64,000 bases of DNA, taken from Methylobacterium bullatum (GTDB lineage Bacteria; Pseudomonadota; Alphaproteobacteria; Rhizobiales; Beijerinckiaceae). Position 1 is the stretch's first letter, and every line of letters starts with the position of its first letter. This document shows positions 25,648 through 35,036 of this stretch, in pieces. The stretch is from the NCBI GenBank assembly GCA_902712845.1, contig LR743504.1, forward strand, positions 2,020,001-2,084,000, written 5' to 3'. The notes under the pieces are model-generated. The model saw only the letters and a list, made by a program, of their open reading frames with translations, was not told the origin of the DNA and searched no databases. Made by a program: the position numbers and the translations under genes.

Positions 25648-26352
25648 TCAGCCCTCCGGCGCGTCCGCGGCCTTTCTCTTCAACACAGCGAGATAGTCAC
25701 GCAGGAGCCTGGCGCGTTTCGGCCGAAAGCTGGCGCCCGCGAGTTCGGCAGCGGCGATCCGATCCACTCTGAACATGCGGTGCGCCTCGCGCAGACAGCA
25801 CCACGTGAGAACCACCAGCTTGCGGTCGAGATAGACGATCGCGAGCGGCCAGATCGTCCGTTCCGTGATCCGTGCCTCACCGTCCGCGTAGCGGATCGTC
25901 ACCGCTTCTTCGCGCCAGCACCCTTCGCGGATCACCGCCGTGGCGGGGGAGGGGGCGAAGCGCTCCTCGGACCGCCGGACCTGCGAGACCGCGTGGAGCA
26001 GGTGCTGTTGGCCGGTATCCGGGAGGGTCGTCGCCACCTTGGCGAGCACTGCGGCGGCGGCCTTCGCCAGCGCCGGGTCCCCCATGTGTCGGACCTCGGA
26101 CAAGCCGAGCACCAGCGCTTCGATCTCGATCCGATCGAAGATCTGCGGCGGGAGAGCCCCGTCCTCGATCAGTCGGTAGCCGTAGCCGCGCTCACCCTCG
26201 ATATGGGCGCCGGCCGCGCGAAGGCTGTCGATGTCGCGGTAGAGCGAGCGGGTGGACACGCCCGTCTCCTCCGCCAGCCGGGCCGCCGTCACCGGCGCAG
26301 GCAGCATGCGCAGAGCCTGCAGCAGTCGGAAGAGGCGGTCCGTGCGAGCCAT
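25648..26352 (-). CDS. YafY-type helix-turn-helix/WYL transcription regulator
   Basis: This 234-residue regulator has an N-terminal HTH_11 domain (LFRLLQALRMLPAPVTAARL, then STRSLYRDIDSLRAAGA) and a C-terminal WYL-type ligand domain, here with WPLAIVYLDRKLVVLTWC and RMFRVDRI. It is divergent from a glutathione S-transferase gene 75 bases away, which is its most likely target. The ATG at 26352 is where homologues begin, although no clear ribosome binding site precedes it; the frame extends to 26787 into the GST gene and that part is spurious. Confidence 0.9.
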   Translation of the reverse strand: MARTDRLFRLLQALRMLPAPVTAARLAEETGVSTRSLYRDIDSLRAAGAHIEGERGYGYRLIEDGALPPQIFDRIEIEALVLGLSEVRHMGDPALAKAAAAVLAKVATTLPDTGQQHLLHAVSQVRRSEERFAPSPATAVIREGCWREEAVTIRYADGEARITERTIWPLAIVYLDRKLVVLTWCCLREAHRMFRVDRIAAAELAGASFRPKRARLLRDYLAVLKRKAADAPEG

Positions 26353-26427
26353 CGTCCAACTGACGCAGAGTGGCAGTAGCGCTCGCTTATAAGCGTCGAC
26401 GTCGACCCCGCCAACGAGAGTACCCCA

Positions 26428-27030
26428 ATGCTGACCCTCTTTCATTCGCCCAAGAGCCGCTCGACCCGCATCGTCGCGCTGCTGCACGAGCTCGGTGCCC
26501 TCGACGACGTGTCGGTGGAGATCGTCGCCATCGCGCGCCAGGATGGCTCCGGCCAGCACGATCCCAGCAATCCCCATCCCGAGGGAAAGGTGCCGCTCCT
26601 CGTTCATGACGACGTGACGATCTGGGAGAGCAGCGCGATCATGCTCTACCTCGCCAACCTCTTCCCGAAGGCTGGCCTGAGTATCCCGCCGGGTCATCCG
26701 CAGCGGGGAGCCTATCTCAGCTGGTTCGCGTGGTATTCGGGCGTGGTCGAGCCGGTCATGCTGCTGGAAGCGATCGGGCTCACGCATCCCGCCATCGCGT
26801 CGACCTTTCGCGGCAGCGCGGAGATGCGGCAGCGGCTCGCCGCGGGACTAGCCAATGGACCCTACCTCTTCGGCGAGCGCTTCACGGCGGCCGACCTGCT
26901 GCTCCACTCGCCCTATGCTTGGTTCGGCAAACCGGGCGATCCGGTCCTCGATGCGTGGGTCGAGCGCTGCATGGCTCGTCCTGGGGCGGCTTTCGCCACG
27001 GAGTTCGACGTCCTGCACCCGCTGAAATGA
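26428..27030 (+). CDS. Glutathione S-transferase family protein
   Basis: This 200-residue cytoplasmic protein has the thioredoxin-like N-terminal domain (MLTLFHSPKSRSTRIVALLH, then EGKVPLLVHDDVTIWESSAI with the conserved glutathione-binding E-S pair) and the all-helical C-terminal domain ending in FTAADLLLHSPYAW. It likely conjugates or reduces an electrophile with glutathione; the substrate is unknown. It is probably controlled by the divergent WYL regulator. The intervening 75 bases include GTCGACGTCGAC, a short palindromic run that may be an operator. Confidence 0.9.
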   Translation: MLTLFHSPKSRSTRIVALLHELGALDDVSVEIVAIARQDGSGQHDPSNPHPEGKVPLLVHDDVTIWESSAIMLYLANLFPKAGLSIPPGHPQRGAYLSWFAWYSGVVEPVMLLEAIGLTHPAIASTFRGSAEMRQRLAAGLANGPYLFGERFTAADLLLHSPYAWFGKPGDPVLDAWVERCMARPGAAFATEFDVLHPLK

Positions 27031-27217
27031 CCGGTCTCAGCAGAGTACCCCATCTCCGCATGGGTGATGCGAGGCGGTTCCGACCTCTTGCTTCGGCTCT
27101 CATCGGCACAGCGTCCATAACAGGCACGGTGCCTAAAAAGACGCCGTTTGGCTCATGAAACAATCATTCTGAATGAAAATCGCCGCGGCGCCGAGGAGCG
27201 CCGTGGCGGATGTCGTA

Positions 27218-28258
27218 TCAGGCTGCTGCCTTCGCTTCCTCGGAGGTCGGCACCGAGGCGATGGTCTTCAGGATCTGCGAAGCGATCTGGTAGGGGTCCC
27301 CCTGGCTGTTGGGACGGCGGTCTTCCAGATAGCCCTTGTACTCATTATTGACGAAGCTGTGCGGCACGCGGATCGAGGCGCCACGATCGGCGACCCCATA
27401 GCTGAACTGGTCGATCGCGGCGGTCTCGTGCTTACCGGTCAGGCGCATGTGGTTGTCCGGGCCGTAGACAGCGATATGGTCGTCCAGATTCTCCTTGAAC
27501 GCTGCCATGAGCGCCTCGAAATAGGCTTTGCCGCCCACCGTGCGGAGGTGCTCCGTCGAGAAGTTGGCGTGCATGCCCGAGCCGTTCCAATCGGTCGCAC
27601 CGAGCGGCTTGCAATGGTACTCGATGTCGATCTCGTACTTCTCGCATAGGCGCTGCAGGATGTAGCGGGCGACCCACATTTCGTCGGCGGCCTTCTTGGA
27701 GCCCTTGCCGAAGATCTGGAATTCCCACTGGCCCTTGGCCACCTCGGCGTTGATGCCCTCGTGGTTGATGCCGGCGTCCAAGCACAGGTCGAGGTGCTCT
27801 TCGACGATCTGGCGTGCGATGGAGCCGACTTCCTTGTAGCCGACGCCGCAATAGTACGGGCCCTGCGGGGCCGGGTAGCCGCTGGCGGGGAAGCCGAGGG
27901 GACGACCGTCCTTGTAGAAGAAATACTCCTGCTCGAAGCCGAACCAGGCGCCGTCATCGTCGAGGATCGTGGCGCGCTTGTTGGAGGCATGAGGCGTCAC
28001 GCCGTCCGGCATCATCACTTCGCACATCACCAGCACGCCGTTCTTGCGTGTGCTGTCGGGGAAGTGGCGCACGGGCTTCAGCATACAGTCGGAGCTGCCG
28101 CCTTCGGCCTGCATCGTCGAGCTGCCGTCGAAGCCCCAAAGCGGAAGCTGCTCGAGGGTCGGGAAGCCGTCGAATTCCTTGATCTGGGTCTTGCCACGCA
28201 GGTTCGGCACCGGCGTGTATCCGTCGAGCCATAGATACTCGAGCTTATATTTCGTCAT
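27218..28258 (-). CDS. glnII: Glutamine synthetase type II
   Basis: This 346-residue enzyme makes glutamine from glutamate and ammonia. It is the short eukaryote-like GSII form found in rhizobia and relatives, not the 470-residue GSI. Seen motifs are PLWGFDGSSTMQAEGGSSDC, WFGFEQEYFFY with metal-binding glutamates, GQWEFQIF, and NGSGMHANFS. GSII lacks adenylylation control and is normally regulated by transcription under nitrogen limitation, which fits the sigma-54 type promoter found upstream at 28344-28359. Confidence 0.96.
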   Translation of the reverse strand: MTKYKLEYLWLDGYTPVPNLRGKTQIKEFDGFPTLEQLPLWGFDGSSTMQAEGGSSDCMLKPVRHFPDSTRKNGVLVMCEVMMPDGVTPHASNKRATILDDDGAWFGFEQEYFFYKDGRPLGFPASGYPAPQGPYYCGVGYKEVGSIARQIVEEHLDLCLDAGINHEGINAEVAKGQWEFQIFGKGSKKAADEMWVARYILQRLCEKYEIDIEYHCKPLGATDWNGSGMHANFSTEHLRTVGGKAYFEALMAAFKENLDDHIAVYGPDNHMRLTGKHETAAIDQFSYGVADRGASIRVPHSFVNNEYKGYLEDRRPNSQGDPYQIASQILKTIASVPTSEEAKAAA

Positions 28259-28749
28259 TTCGAGCCTCTCGTCCCTCTAGCGATCCGACGGCCGGGTTTC
28301 CCCGTCACATCGTTCGCGGCCGTTCGTAGCCGGAATCGCCGTTAGCATAACGTGTGCCAGCCATGGCTATAGGGAGAGTCGCCATCCGCGACGGGCTCCA
28401 ACCGCGATGTGACGGACCTTTAACTCGCAGGGGTAGAGAATCCTTCGCGCGGGAATGTGTCTGCCTACCAAATAGGCATTGTTAGTCGGAACATTCCGCT
28501 CTGGGAACAGCGACCGCTCATTTTCTGTTCACTATCCAGGTCTTGCCCATTCGCTTGGCGAACGACGAGGCAGTGTGGTCGTAGGGCTCGGAAAATCGAC
28601 CGAAAGACGCGCGACGCCTGCTTAATCCCAAAACAAAAAATATAAATTCGATCCAGAGCATGCTGCCTTTCCAGGCGAACACGCGTTCCATCGCATCCGC
28701 ACCAAACCGGTCGGCGATACGAGTCACTCACGGAACGGAGTCCGTCCTG
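28259..28749. other. Divergent intergenic region, partly AT-richer than the window
   Basis: This 491-base gap holds the likely sigma-54 promoter of glnII. From about 28441 to 28700 base composition is clearly less GC-rich than in neighbouring genes (runs such as AAAACAAAAAATATAAATTC), and there are two small palindromes: TGCCTA-N5-TAGGCA at 28462-28478 and CGGAA-CA-TTCCG at 28487-28498. I see no convincing gene; this part may carry the promoter of the His-rich protein. Confidence 0.5.
28344..28359 (-). promoter_or_regulatory. Sigma-54 promoter of glnII
   Basis: On the minus strand TGGCAC-ACGTT-ATGCT matches the sigma-54 consensus TGGCAC-N5-TTGCA in eleven informative positions except two, and keeps the essential GG and GC doublets ten bases apart. 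It lies about 86 bases upstream of the glnII start. NtrC-dependent sigma-54 transcription of glnII is established in rhizobia. Confidence 0.7.
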
Positions 28750-29070
28750 ATGAAGAACCCAACCCTGTCCGCCATGGCGAAGACCCTCGCCATCGTGGTC
28801 GCCCTGGTGGGCGCGATGATCCTCGGCACTCCGCGCGGCGCAGAAGCCGCACCGATGACAGTGTCCAGCGAGGTCGCCGGCTCGGTCAACCTGGCTGCCA
28901 CGCAGGTCCAGTACGGCGGCGGTCACTGGCGCCATCACGGCCGGCATCATCGCCGTCACTTCGGTCACCATCGCGGTCGCCATTTCGGCCATCACTACGG
29001 CCGTCGCTTCGGCCACCACCACCATCACCGCCGATTCGGTCATCATCATCGTCGCCACTACCGCTACTGA
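28750..29070 (+). CDS. Secreted histidine/arginine-rich protein
   Basis: This 106-residue protein has a signal peptide (AKTLAIVVALVGAMILGTPRGAEA would exceed one motif; the core is AIVVALVGAMIL) cut near AEA/AP. After a short polar region the last 48 or so residues contain about twenty histidines in GHH, RHF and HHHHH blocks with arginine and glycine. Such tails bind transition metals in other proteins; periplasmic metal storage or buffering is a possible role, but no family is recognised. The ATG at 28750 starts the signal segment; GGAG lies 11 bases upstream. Confidence 0.7.
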   Translation: MKNPTLSAMAKTLAIVVALVGAMILGTPRGAEAAPMTVSSEVAGSVNLAATQVQYGGGHWRHHGRHHRRHFGHHRGRHFGHHYGRRFGHHHHHRRFGHHHRRHYRY

Positions 29071-29193
29071 GGCGTGAGTTCGGGGCGCGTCCCGTGGGCG
29101 CGTCCCTCTCCTTCCTGGCCGCGCTTGCCGGTGAACCAGCCGGGGCCTAAGAGCCCGGACGATCAATCCGGAACTCGACCAAGGAGAGTGCCC

Positions 29194-29907
29194 ATGCGGC
29201 CCTCGAAGCGCGCGAACGACGAACTGCGCAACGTCACCCTGGAGCGCGCCGTCGCCCGCTATGCCGAGGGTTCCTGCCTCGTCACCTTCGGCCAGACGAA
29301 AGTCCTCTGCACGGCGTCCCTTGAAGAACGCGGCCCGCCATGGCTGCGCGGCTCGGGCAAGGGCTGGGTCACCGCCGAGTATTCCATGCTCCCTCGCGCA
29401 ACTCACGAGCGCACTCGCCGCGAGGTGAATTCCGGCAAGCCCTCCGGTCGGACGCAGGAGATTCAACGGCTGATCGGCCGCTCGCTCCGTGCCGTCACCA
29501 ATCTTCCCGCCATCGGCGAGCGTCAGATAACCGTGGACTGCGATGTGATCCAGGCGGATGGCGGTACCCGCACCGCCGCGATCACGGGTGCCTGGATCGC
29601 CCTGCACGATTGTTTCACCTGGATGCGTGGGCGTTCCATCATCTCGGTCGACCCCCTGCGCGAGCATGTCGCCGCGATTTCCTGCGGCATCTACAAGGGC
29701 ACCCCGGTGCTCGATCTCGAATACGCGGAGGACTCGGCCGCCGAGACCGATGCGAATTTCGTCATGACCGGCTCCGGCGGCCTTGTGGAGGTGCAGGGCA
29801 CCGCCGAGGGCAAGCCCTTCTCGGAGGCCGAACTCATCGAATTGCTGCGGCTAGCCCGTGGCGGCGTCGAGCAGCTCGTCACCCTTCAGAAGCAGGCGAT
29901 CGCATGA
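29194..29907 (+). CDS. rph: Ribonuclease PH
   Basis: This 237-residue phosphorolytic 3' exoribonuclease trims tRNA precursors and forms a hexameric ring. Motifs are [14 protein letters not shown] at the start, [32 protein letters not shown], and [19 protein letters not shown] with the catalytic acids. I chose the ATG at 29194, which has AAGGAG upstream and gives the family length. Its stop overlaps the rdgB start (ATGA), so the two are translationally coupled. Confidence 0.97.
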   Translation: MRPSKRANDELRNVTLERAVARYAEGSCLVTFGQTKVLCTASLEERGPPWLRGSGKGWVTAEYSMLPRATHERTRREVNSGKPSGRTQEIQRLIGRSLRAVTNLPAIGERQITVDCDVIQADGGTRTAAITGAWIALHDCFTWMRGRSIISVDPLREHVAAISCGIYKGTPVLDLEYAEDSAAETDANFVMTGSGGLVEVQGTAEGKPFSEAELIELLRLARGGVEQLVTLQKQAIA

Positions 29908-30539
29908 GCGAGCCGCGCATTCTCACAGGGCGGGTCGTCATCGCCACCCATAATCCCGGCAAGCTCGTGGAGATGCGCGAGCTATTGGCGCCGTTCGGCG
30001 TGGAGGCCGTCTCCGCCGGCGAACTCGGTCTGCCGGAGCCCGATGAGACCGGGACGATGTTCTCCGAGAACGCGTCGATCAAGGCCATCGCCGCAGCTCA
30101 GGCCTCGGGCCTTCCGGCCTTCGCCGACGATTCCGGCCTTTGCGTCAATGCCCTCGACGGCGCACCCGGCCTGTTCTCCGCCCGCTGGGCCGGTCCCGAC
30201 AAGGACTTCTCCGGCGCTATGGCCCGCATCGCGGCCGAGATCGACAAGCGCGGAGCCACAACCCGGCGAGCTCACTTCGTCTCTGCCCTCGTCATCGCCT
30301 GGCCCGATGGCCACACCGAGACATTCGAGGGTCGCGTGTTCGGTGAACTCGTGGAGCCGCGCGGCTCGCAGGGCTTCGGCTACGACCCGATGTTCTTGCC
30401 GGACGGCTACGACCGCACCTTCGGCGAACTCTCCTCGGAGGAAAAGCACGGCGTCGACTGGCAGAGCGGGAACGCCCTGTCGCACCGCGCCCGCGCGTTC
30501 GTGCTCCTGGCCGAGAGCTGCCTGCGTCGGGCCGGCTGA
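29904..30539 (+). CDS. rdgB: Non-canonical purine NTP pyrophosphatase (RdgB/HAM1)
   Basis: This 211-residue house-cleaning enzyme hydrolyses dITP and XTP to monophosphates, keeping them out of DNA. The Ham1 motifs are present: [14 protein letters not shown] for triphosphate binding, [20 protein letters not shown] at the metal site, and [15 protein letters not shown], with the C-terminal SHRARA. Its start overlaps the rph stop by four bases. A hairpin follows the gene. Confidence 0.96.
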   Translation: MSEPRILTGRVVIATHNPGKLVEMRELLAPFGVEAVSAGELGLPEPDETGTMFSENASIKAIAAAQASGLPAFADDSGLCVNALDGAPGLFSARWAGPDKDFSGAMARIAAEIDKRGATTRRAHFVSALVIAWPDGHTETFEGRVFGELVEPRGSQGFGYDPMFLPDGYDRTFGELSSEEKHGVDWQSGNALSHRARAFVLLAESCLRRAG

Positions 30540-30562
30540 ACGGGCGGGCGAGCTTCTTGACT

Positions 30563-30591
30563 CCTCACCTCGGCCGCGTGCCGAGGTGAGG
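30563..30591 (+). terminator. Hairpin between rdgB and hemW
   Basis: CCTCACCTCGG and CCGAGGTGAGG form a perfect 11-bp stem with a 7-base loop, 24 bases past the rdgB stop. A pyrimidine-rich CCTTAG follows rather than a T run. It may end the rph-rdgB message or partly attenuate hemW. Confidence 0.5.
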
Positions 30592-30653
30592 CCTTAGCCG
30601 TGGATCGTCCCGGCACCATTGCCAAAATCCCCAACCGCGCGCACATCCGCCCA

Positions 30654-31832
30654 ATGACCGATCGTTTAGGCCCGGACCACCCGACCCGCGACGCCGGGTT
30701 CGGTGTCTATGTTCATTGGCCCTTCTGCGCCTCGAAGTGCCCTTATTGCGACTTCAACAGCCATGTCCGCCATACACCCGTGGATGAGGGACGTTTCCTC
30801 TCTGCGTTCCGGGCCGAGATCGCCAATATGGCGGCGCGGATCCCGGGTCGGACCGTGTCGAGCATCTTCCTGGGGGGCGGCACCCCCTCGCTGATGCAGC
30901 CGAGCACCGTCGCGGGGTTGCTCGAGGCCATCGACGATGCCTGGGGCGCGGCGCCCGACATTGAGGTGACGCTGGAAGCCAACCCGACCAGCGTCGAGGC
31001 CGGCCGTTTTCGCGGTTATCGGGCCGCCGGAGTGAACCGCGTTTCCCTCGGGGTCCAGGCCATGGACGACGCCTCCCTGAAGGCCCTCGGGCGGCTTCAC
31101 ACGGCTGCAGAGGCGATGGCGGCGGTTGAGATGGCCGCCGCGCATTTCGAGCGCTACTCCTTCGATCTCATCTATGCGCGGCCGAACCAGAGCGCGTCCG
31201 CCTGGCGTGACGAGCTGAAGGAGGCCATCGCCAGGGCGGCCGAGCACCTGTCGCTCTATCAACTGACCATCGAGCCAGGGACGCCGTTCTTTGGCCTTCA
31301 CGCCGCCGGCAAGCTCGTCCCACCGGACAACGACATGGCGAGAGCGCTCTACGACGTGACGCAGGAGGTCTGTGACGCGGCCGGGCTCTACTCCTACGAG
31401 ATTTCCAACCATTCCCGCCCCGGCGCGCAATCGCGACACAACCTCCTGTACTGGCGTTATGGCGAATATGCCGGCATCGGTCCCGGCGCGCATGGCCGGT
31501 TGGTGACCGGCGAAGGGCGGATCGGTACAGTCACCGAACGGGCGCCGGAAGCCTGGCTTGCCCGAGTGGAGCGCGACGGACACGGCATCGTCGAGACCGA
31601 AACTCTCTCGGCCGCCGACCAGGGCGACGAGTTCCTCATGATGGGCCTGCGTCTGAGGGAGGGAGTCGATCCGGCCCGCTATGCGATGCTCAAGGGTCGC
31701 CAACTCGATCCGGTCCGTATCCAGGCCCTGATCGGTGACGGGCTCGTCACCCGCCTGGATGGAGGCCGCATCGCCGCGACCCCCCGCGGTGCGCCGGTTC
31801 TGAACGCGGTGGTGGCGGAACTCGCTGCCTGA
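30654..31832 (+). CDS. hemW: Radical SAM protein HemW (heme chaperone)
   Basis: This protein of about 392 residues belongs to the HemN/HemW group of radical SAM enzymes. The iron-sulfur motif is CASKCPYC (C-x3-C-x2-C) in HWPFCASKCPYCDFNSH, followed by IFLGGGTPSLM for SAM binding. The fold continues with DLIYARPNQSASAW and the C-terminal HemN domain (DQGDEFLMMGLRLREGVD). HemW is thought to deliver heme rather than decarboxylate coproporphyrinogen. I use the ATG at 30654; an in-frame GTG at 30600 lies just after the preceding hairpin and cannot be excluded. The rph-rdgB-hemW order is common in Hyphomicrobiales. Confidence 0.94.
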   Translation: MTDRLGPDHPTRDAGFGVYVHWPFCASKCPYCDFNSHVRHTPVDEGRFLSAFRAEIANMAARIPGRTVSSIFLGGGTPSLMQPSTVAGLLEAIDDAWGAAPDIEVTLEANPTSVEAGRFRGYRAAGVNRVSLGVQAMDDASLKALGRLHTAAEAMAAVEMAAAHFERYSFDLIYARPNQSASAWRDELKEAIARAAEHLSLYQLTIEPGTPFFGLHAAGKLVPPDNDMARALYDVTQEVCDAAGLYSYEISNHSRPGAQSRHNLLYWRYGEYAGIGPGAHGRLVTGEGRIGTVTERAPEAWLARVERDGHGIVETETLSAADQGDEFLMMGLRLREGVDPARYAMLKGRQLDPVRIQALIGDGLVTRLDGGRIAATPRGAPVLNAVVAELAA

Positions 31833-31848
31833 TGCCGGGGCGCCGGCC

Positions 31849-32679
31849 ATGACCGCGTCGGTCGTCGCCCTCGTGCTCGTCGCGGCCTTCCTCCACGCCG
31901 GGTGGAACACTTTGCTGCGTGGCGGCACGGACCGGCTCTGGTCGATGAGCGTGATGAACCTCGCCGTCGGCGGGCTCGGCCTCGTGGGCCTGCTCGCATT
32001 CGGCCTGCCGAACCCGTCGAGCTGGCCCTACGCGGTGGCCTCCGGCTTCATCCACATCGCTTACAACGCCCTGTTGCTGGTCACCTATCGCAGCGGCGAT
32101 CTTGGCCAAACCTATCCGATCGCCCGGGGTTCATCGCCGGCCATGGTTGCCCTCGGCGCCGCCCTCGTCGCTCGCGAGCATCCCGATGTCTTGGGCGCTG
32201 CCGGCATCGCCTTGGTCAGTTGCGGCATCCTCGCCTTGGCGTTTGCCAAGGGGGGAGTCGCAAGATCCCAACTCATCGCCGCCCTCGGCACCGGGGCGAC
32301 GATCGCTGCCTATACCCTCGTTGACGGAATCGGCGTCAGGGTGTCGGGAGATTGGCTCTCCTATACGGCGGCGATGTTCTGTTTCCATCTCGCTTTCCCG
32401 ATCTGGCTCGCATTTGTGCGGGGAAGCCGGGTGCTCGATGCCAGTCCCGTCGAAAGTGCCAAGGCTCTCGGCGGTGGGGTGATTTCCCTAGTCGCCTATG
32501 CGGTGGTGATATGGGCCATGCGCCTCGGCGCCATGGGCGCAGTGTCCGCCCTGCGGGAGACCAGCGTGGTCTTCGCCGCCCTTCTCGGACGCGCCTTCCT
32601 GGCCGAACGGCTGACGGCCGGGAGGATCGCCGCCTGCCTCGTCATCGCCCTCGGCGCGGCGCTCATCGGCCACACCTGA
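31849..32679 (+). CDS. EamA/DMT-family transporter
   Basis: This 276-residue inner-membrane protein has about ten helices arranged as two EamA repeats: the first starts MTASVVALVLVAAFLHAGWN and the second after the hinge near residue 140. The ends ALRETSVVFAALLGRAFLAE and IAACLVIALGAALIG are typical of the family. Members export amino acids or metabolites; the substrate is unknown. It begins 16 bases after hemW, so it may be transcribed with it, and it converges with the lipoprotein gene at 32693. Confidence 0.9.
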   Translation: MTASVVALVLVAAFLHAGWNTLLRGGTDRLWSMSVMNLAVGGLGLVGLLAFGLPNPSSWPYAVASGFIHIAYNALLLVTYRSGDLGQTYPIARGSSPAMVALGAALVAREHPDVLGAAGIALVSCGILALAFAKGGVARSQLIAALGTGATIAAYTLVDGIGVRVSGDWLSYTAAMFCFHLAFPIWLAFVRGSRVLDASPVESAKALGGGVISLVAYAVVIWAMRLGAMGAVSALRETSVVFAALLGRAFLAERLTAGRIAACLVIALGAALIGHT

Positions 32680-32692
32680 CGCCTACGGCGAA

Positions 32693-33934
32693 TCATGTGC
32701 CGGAGGGGCCGAGCGTGCGCGGGGCCGGGCTCACGATGGTTGGCGTGCCGCTACGGATCTCGTAGATGGCCAGCGCCCTGTCGCTCAACCCCTCCGGGCG
32801 GAAGCGGAAGGTGCCGTCGATCCCAGAGAAGCCTGCCTGCGTCGTCAGGGTGACGTCGGCGAAGCGCTGCGATCCGTACTGCCGTGTCAGCGCCGCCATG
32901 AGCGAGACGGCGTCGTAGGCCAGCGTCGCCACGCGTGGCGGCACGGAGCCGAAACGCGCCTGATAACGCTGCGAGAAACCGTTGAATCCATTGGCATCCG
33001 CCGCTGCGAACCAGCCGCCCTGCAGGGCGGGGAGGGCAAAGACGCGTGCGTCGTTCCACACCGCCGTGCCAATGGGTTTGACCCGGCCGGGAGAGAACCC
33101 CGCCTTGGTGAGCGCAGGTGCGACGACGGCCAAGCCCTCCGGGCTTTCCGGCAGGAACAGGACATCGGCCTGGGCGCCGGGACCGTTGATGAGGCCGGCG
33201 AGGCGCGAGATGGCGGGGGCGGGCGCGCCCGGCGCGTAGCGCTCGATCCCCACGAGGCGAGCGCCCTTCCTCGCCACCGCCTCGCGGAACTGCGCCTCCA
33301 CGGCATTGCCGTAGCTGTTCTCGGGGATCAGCGCGGCAAAGGAGCGGCGGCCAGCCGCTACCGCTTCGTCGACCACCCGGTCCACCTCGGCCTGCGGCAG
33401 GAAGCTGAGGAGGTAAACGCTGCGCGCCGCGACGCTCGCATCGGTGGAGAAAGCGATGATCGGCTTGCCGGCCCCGCGCGCGACCCCCGCCGCCGCCTGG
33501 ACATTGGCCGCGAAGAGAGGGCCGATCACCAACTCGGCGCCCTCGGCGAGGGCGGCCTGGGTCGCCTCACGCGCGCCATCGGGCGACCCGCGGTCATCCT
33601 TCACCACGATCTGCAGGTCGGGCTTCTGGAAATCCTCGACGGCGAGTTCTGCGGCGTTGCGCAGAGCCGCGCCAACCGCCGAACCGGGACCGGAGAGGGG
33701 CAGGATGAGGGCGATCTTCACCGAGCCCGTGCCGATCTTCGTCGAGCCCGGAGACGTCGCCTGCGGATCGCCCGCGGCGGCCAGATCCGGGTTAGGTGCG
33801 GCTTTCGTGGCGCGCGGGCCGCCATCGGGGCCGCCGATGCAGCCGCCAAGCCCTCCGACGAGCATGAGGAACGCCGCCGCCCTTGCCCAACCGACCGTGG
33901 CGGGACCGTGGCCCCTTGCAAGGCTTTTCCCCAT
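32693..33934 (-). CDS. LpoA-like penicillin-binding protein activator lipoprotein
   Basis: This 413-residue lipoprotein has a signal with lipobox LGGC (FLMLVGGLGGCIGG), a short linker, and a type I periplasmic-binding fold from about residue 70 (KIALILPLSGPGSAVGAALR). LpoA homologues activate class A penicillin-binding proteins from the outer membrane; alphaproteobacterial members lack the N-terminal TPR domain, as here. The start at 33934 has GGAG upstream; an in-frame start at 33964 is possible. It is divergent from rsmI-yraN, the conserved arrangement in proteobacteria, which supports the call more than the sequence does. Confidence 0.85.
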   Translation of the reverse strand: MGKSLARGHGPATVGWARAAAFLMLVGGLGGCIGGPDGGPRATKAAPNPDLAAAGDPQATSPGSTKIGTGSVKIALILPLSGPGSAVGAALRNAAELAVEDFQKPDLQIVVKDDRGSPDGAREATQAALAEGAELVIGPLFAANVQAAAGVARGAGKPIIAFSTDASVAARSVYLLSFLPQAEVDRVVDEAVAAGRRSFAALIPENSYGNAVEAQFREAVARKGARLVGIERYAPGAPAPAISRLAGLINGPGAQADVLFLPESPEGLAVVAPALTKAGFSPGRVKPIGTAVWNDARVFALPALQGGWFAAADANGFNGFSQRYQARFGSVPPRVATLAYDAVSLMAALTRQYGSQRFADVTLTTQAGFSGIDGTFRFRPEGLSDRALAIYEIRSGTPTIVSPAPRTLGPSGT

Positions 33935-34073
33935 TGCACGGTACTCCCCGTCGCTAATCTGCATCGCATGCCCGATCAGCGCACGGTTAAAGCCTGGACG
34001 ACAAAAGTAAATGTGCCGACACCCCCGGCGCGGGCATTCCTCCTGCCCGTCTCCCCGTGGCAAAGTCCGCCTC

Positions 34074-35036
34074 ATGACTCAGAGAATCGACAATCGGACG
34101 CGCCGCTCCAGGGCAGTCCACGATCCGGCCAAGCCCGTCTCCACATTCACCGCTTTCGGCCTTGCGGCGGAGGCCGAACCGCTCGACCCCGGACTGCACG
34201 TGGTGGCGACCCCGATCGGCAACCTCAAGGACGTCTCGTTCCGTGCGCTGGCGACTTTGGCGGCGGCCGATACCGTGCTCGCCGAAGACACCCGCGTCAC
34301 CCGCACCCTCCTGATGCATTACGGCATCACGACGCCGCTGGTCGCCTACCACGAGCATTCGAACGCGGCGGTGCGTGAGCGTATGATCGCACGGATGCAG
34401 AATGGCGAAGCCTTGGCCCTGGTCTCGGATGCCGGAACGCCGTTGGTCTCCGACCCCGGTTTCAAGCTTGTTCAGGCTGCGATCGAGGCGGGCATTGCGG
34501 TGACGCCTATCCCCGGTCCATCCGCGGTGATGACCGCCATCGTCGCGGCGGGCCTGCCCACCGACCGTTTCTTTTTCGAAGGCTTCCTGCCGCAGAAATC
34601 CGGTGCCCGGCGCAATCGCCTTGCGGCGCTCGGGCAGATCCCCGGAACGCTGGTCCTGTTCGAATCCCCCCACCGCCTGCCAGAAATGCTGGTGGATGCC
34701 GCCGCGATCCTCGGAGGGAGCCGGCCCGCGGCGGTCGCCCGCGAGCTCACCAAGCTCTACGAGACGATCCGGCGCGGCACCCTCGCAACCCTGGCCGAGA
34801 CCTTCACCGAGGAGGGGGCTCCCAAGGGTGAGGTTGTGGTGGTGATCGGGACCAACCCGGAAGAACCGCCGGAGGAGGAGGTCGAGGCCGGTCTCGATGC
34901 GGCGATCGAAGCGGCGCTGTCCCGCCACTCGATCAAGGACGCCGCCGCCCTCGTGGCCGATGCCACCGGCCAGCCCCGTCGCGTGGTCTATGCCCGTGCC
35001 CTCGTCCTCGCCCGGCGCACCGATGCCGACGTCTAA
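34074..35036 (+). CDS. rsmI: 16S rRNA 2'-O-ribose C1402 methyltransferase RsmI
   Basis: This 320-residue SAM-dependent enzyme methylates the ribose of C1402 in the decoding centre. Tetrapyrrole-methylase-like motifs are clear: [50 protein letters not shown] and [12 protein letters not shown], with [14 protein letters not shown] for the RNA-binding part. It has a somewhat long, basic N-terminus before the domain. Its end overlaps the start of yraN by 14 bases in a different frame, so the two are coupled. Confidence 0.96.
   Translation: MTQRIDNRTRRSRAVHDPAKPVSTFTAFGLAAEAEPLDPGLHVVATPIGNLKDVSFRALATLAAADTVLAEDTRVTRTLLMHYGITTPLVAYHEHSNAAVRERMIARMQNGEALALVSDAGTPLVSDPGFKLVQAAIEAGIAVTPIPGPSAVMTAIVAAGLPTDRFFFEGFLPQKSGARRNRLAALGQIPGTLVLFESPHRLPEMLVDAAAILGGSRPAAVARELTKLYETIRRGTLATLAETFTEEGAPKGEVVVVIGTNPEEPPEEEVEAGLDAAIEAALSRHSIKDAAALVADATGQPRRVVYARALVLARRTDADV

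Noticed and set aside
28518..28727. 69-codon minus-strand frame in the AT-richer gap
   Set aside because: It has one hydrophobic stretch but no ribosome binding site and no family; I cannot separate it from chance in less GC-rich DNA.
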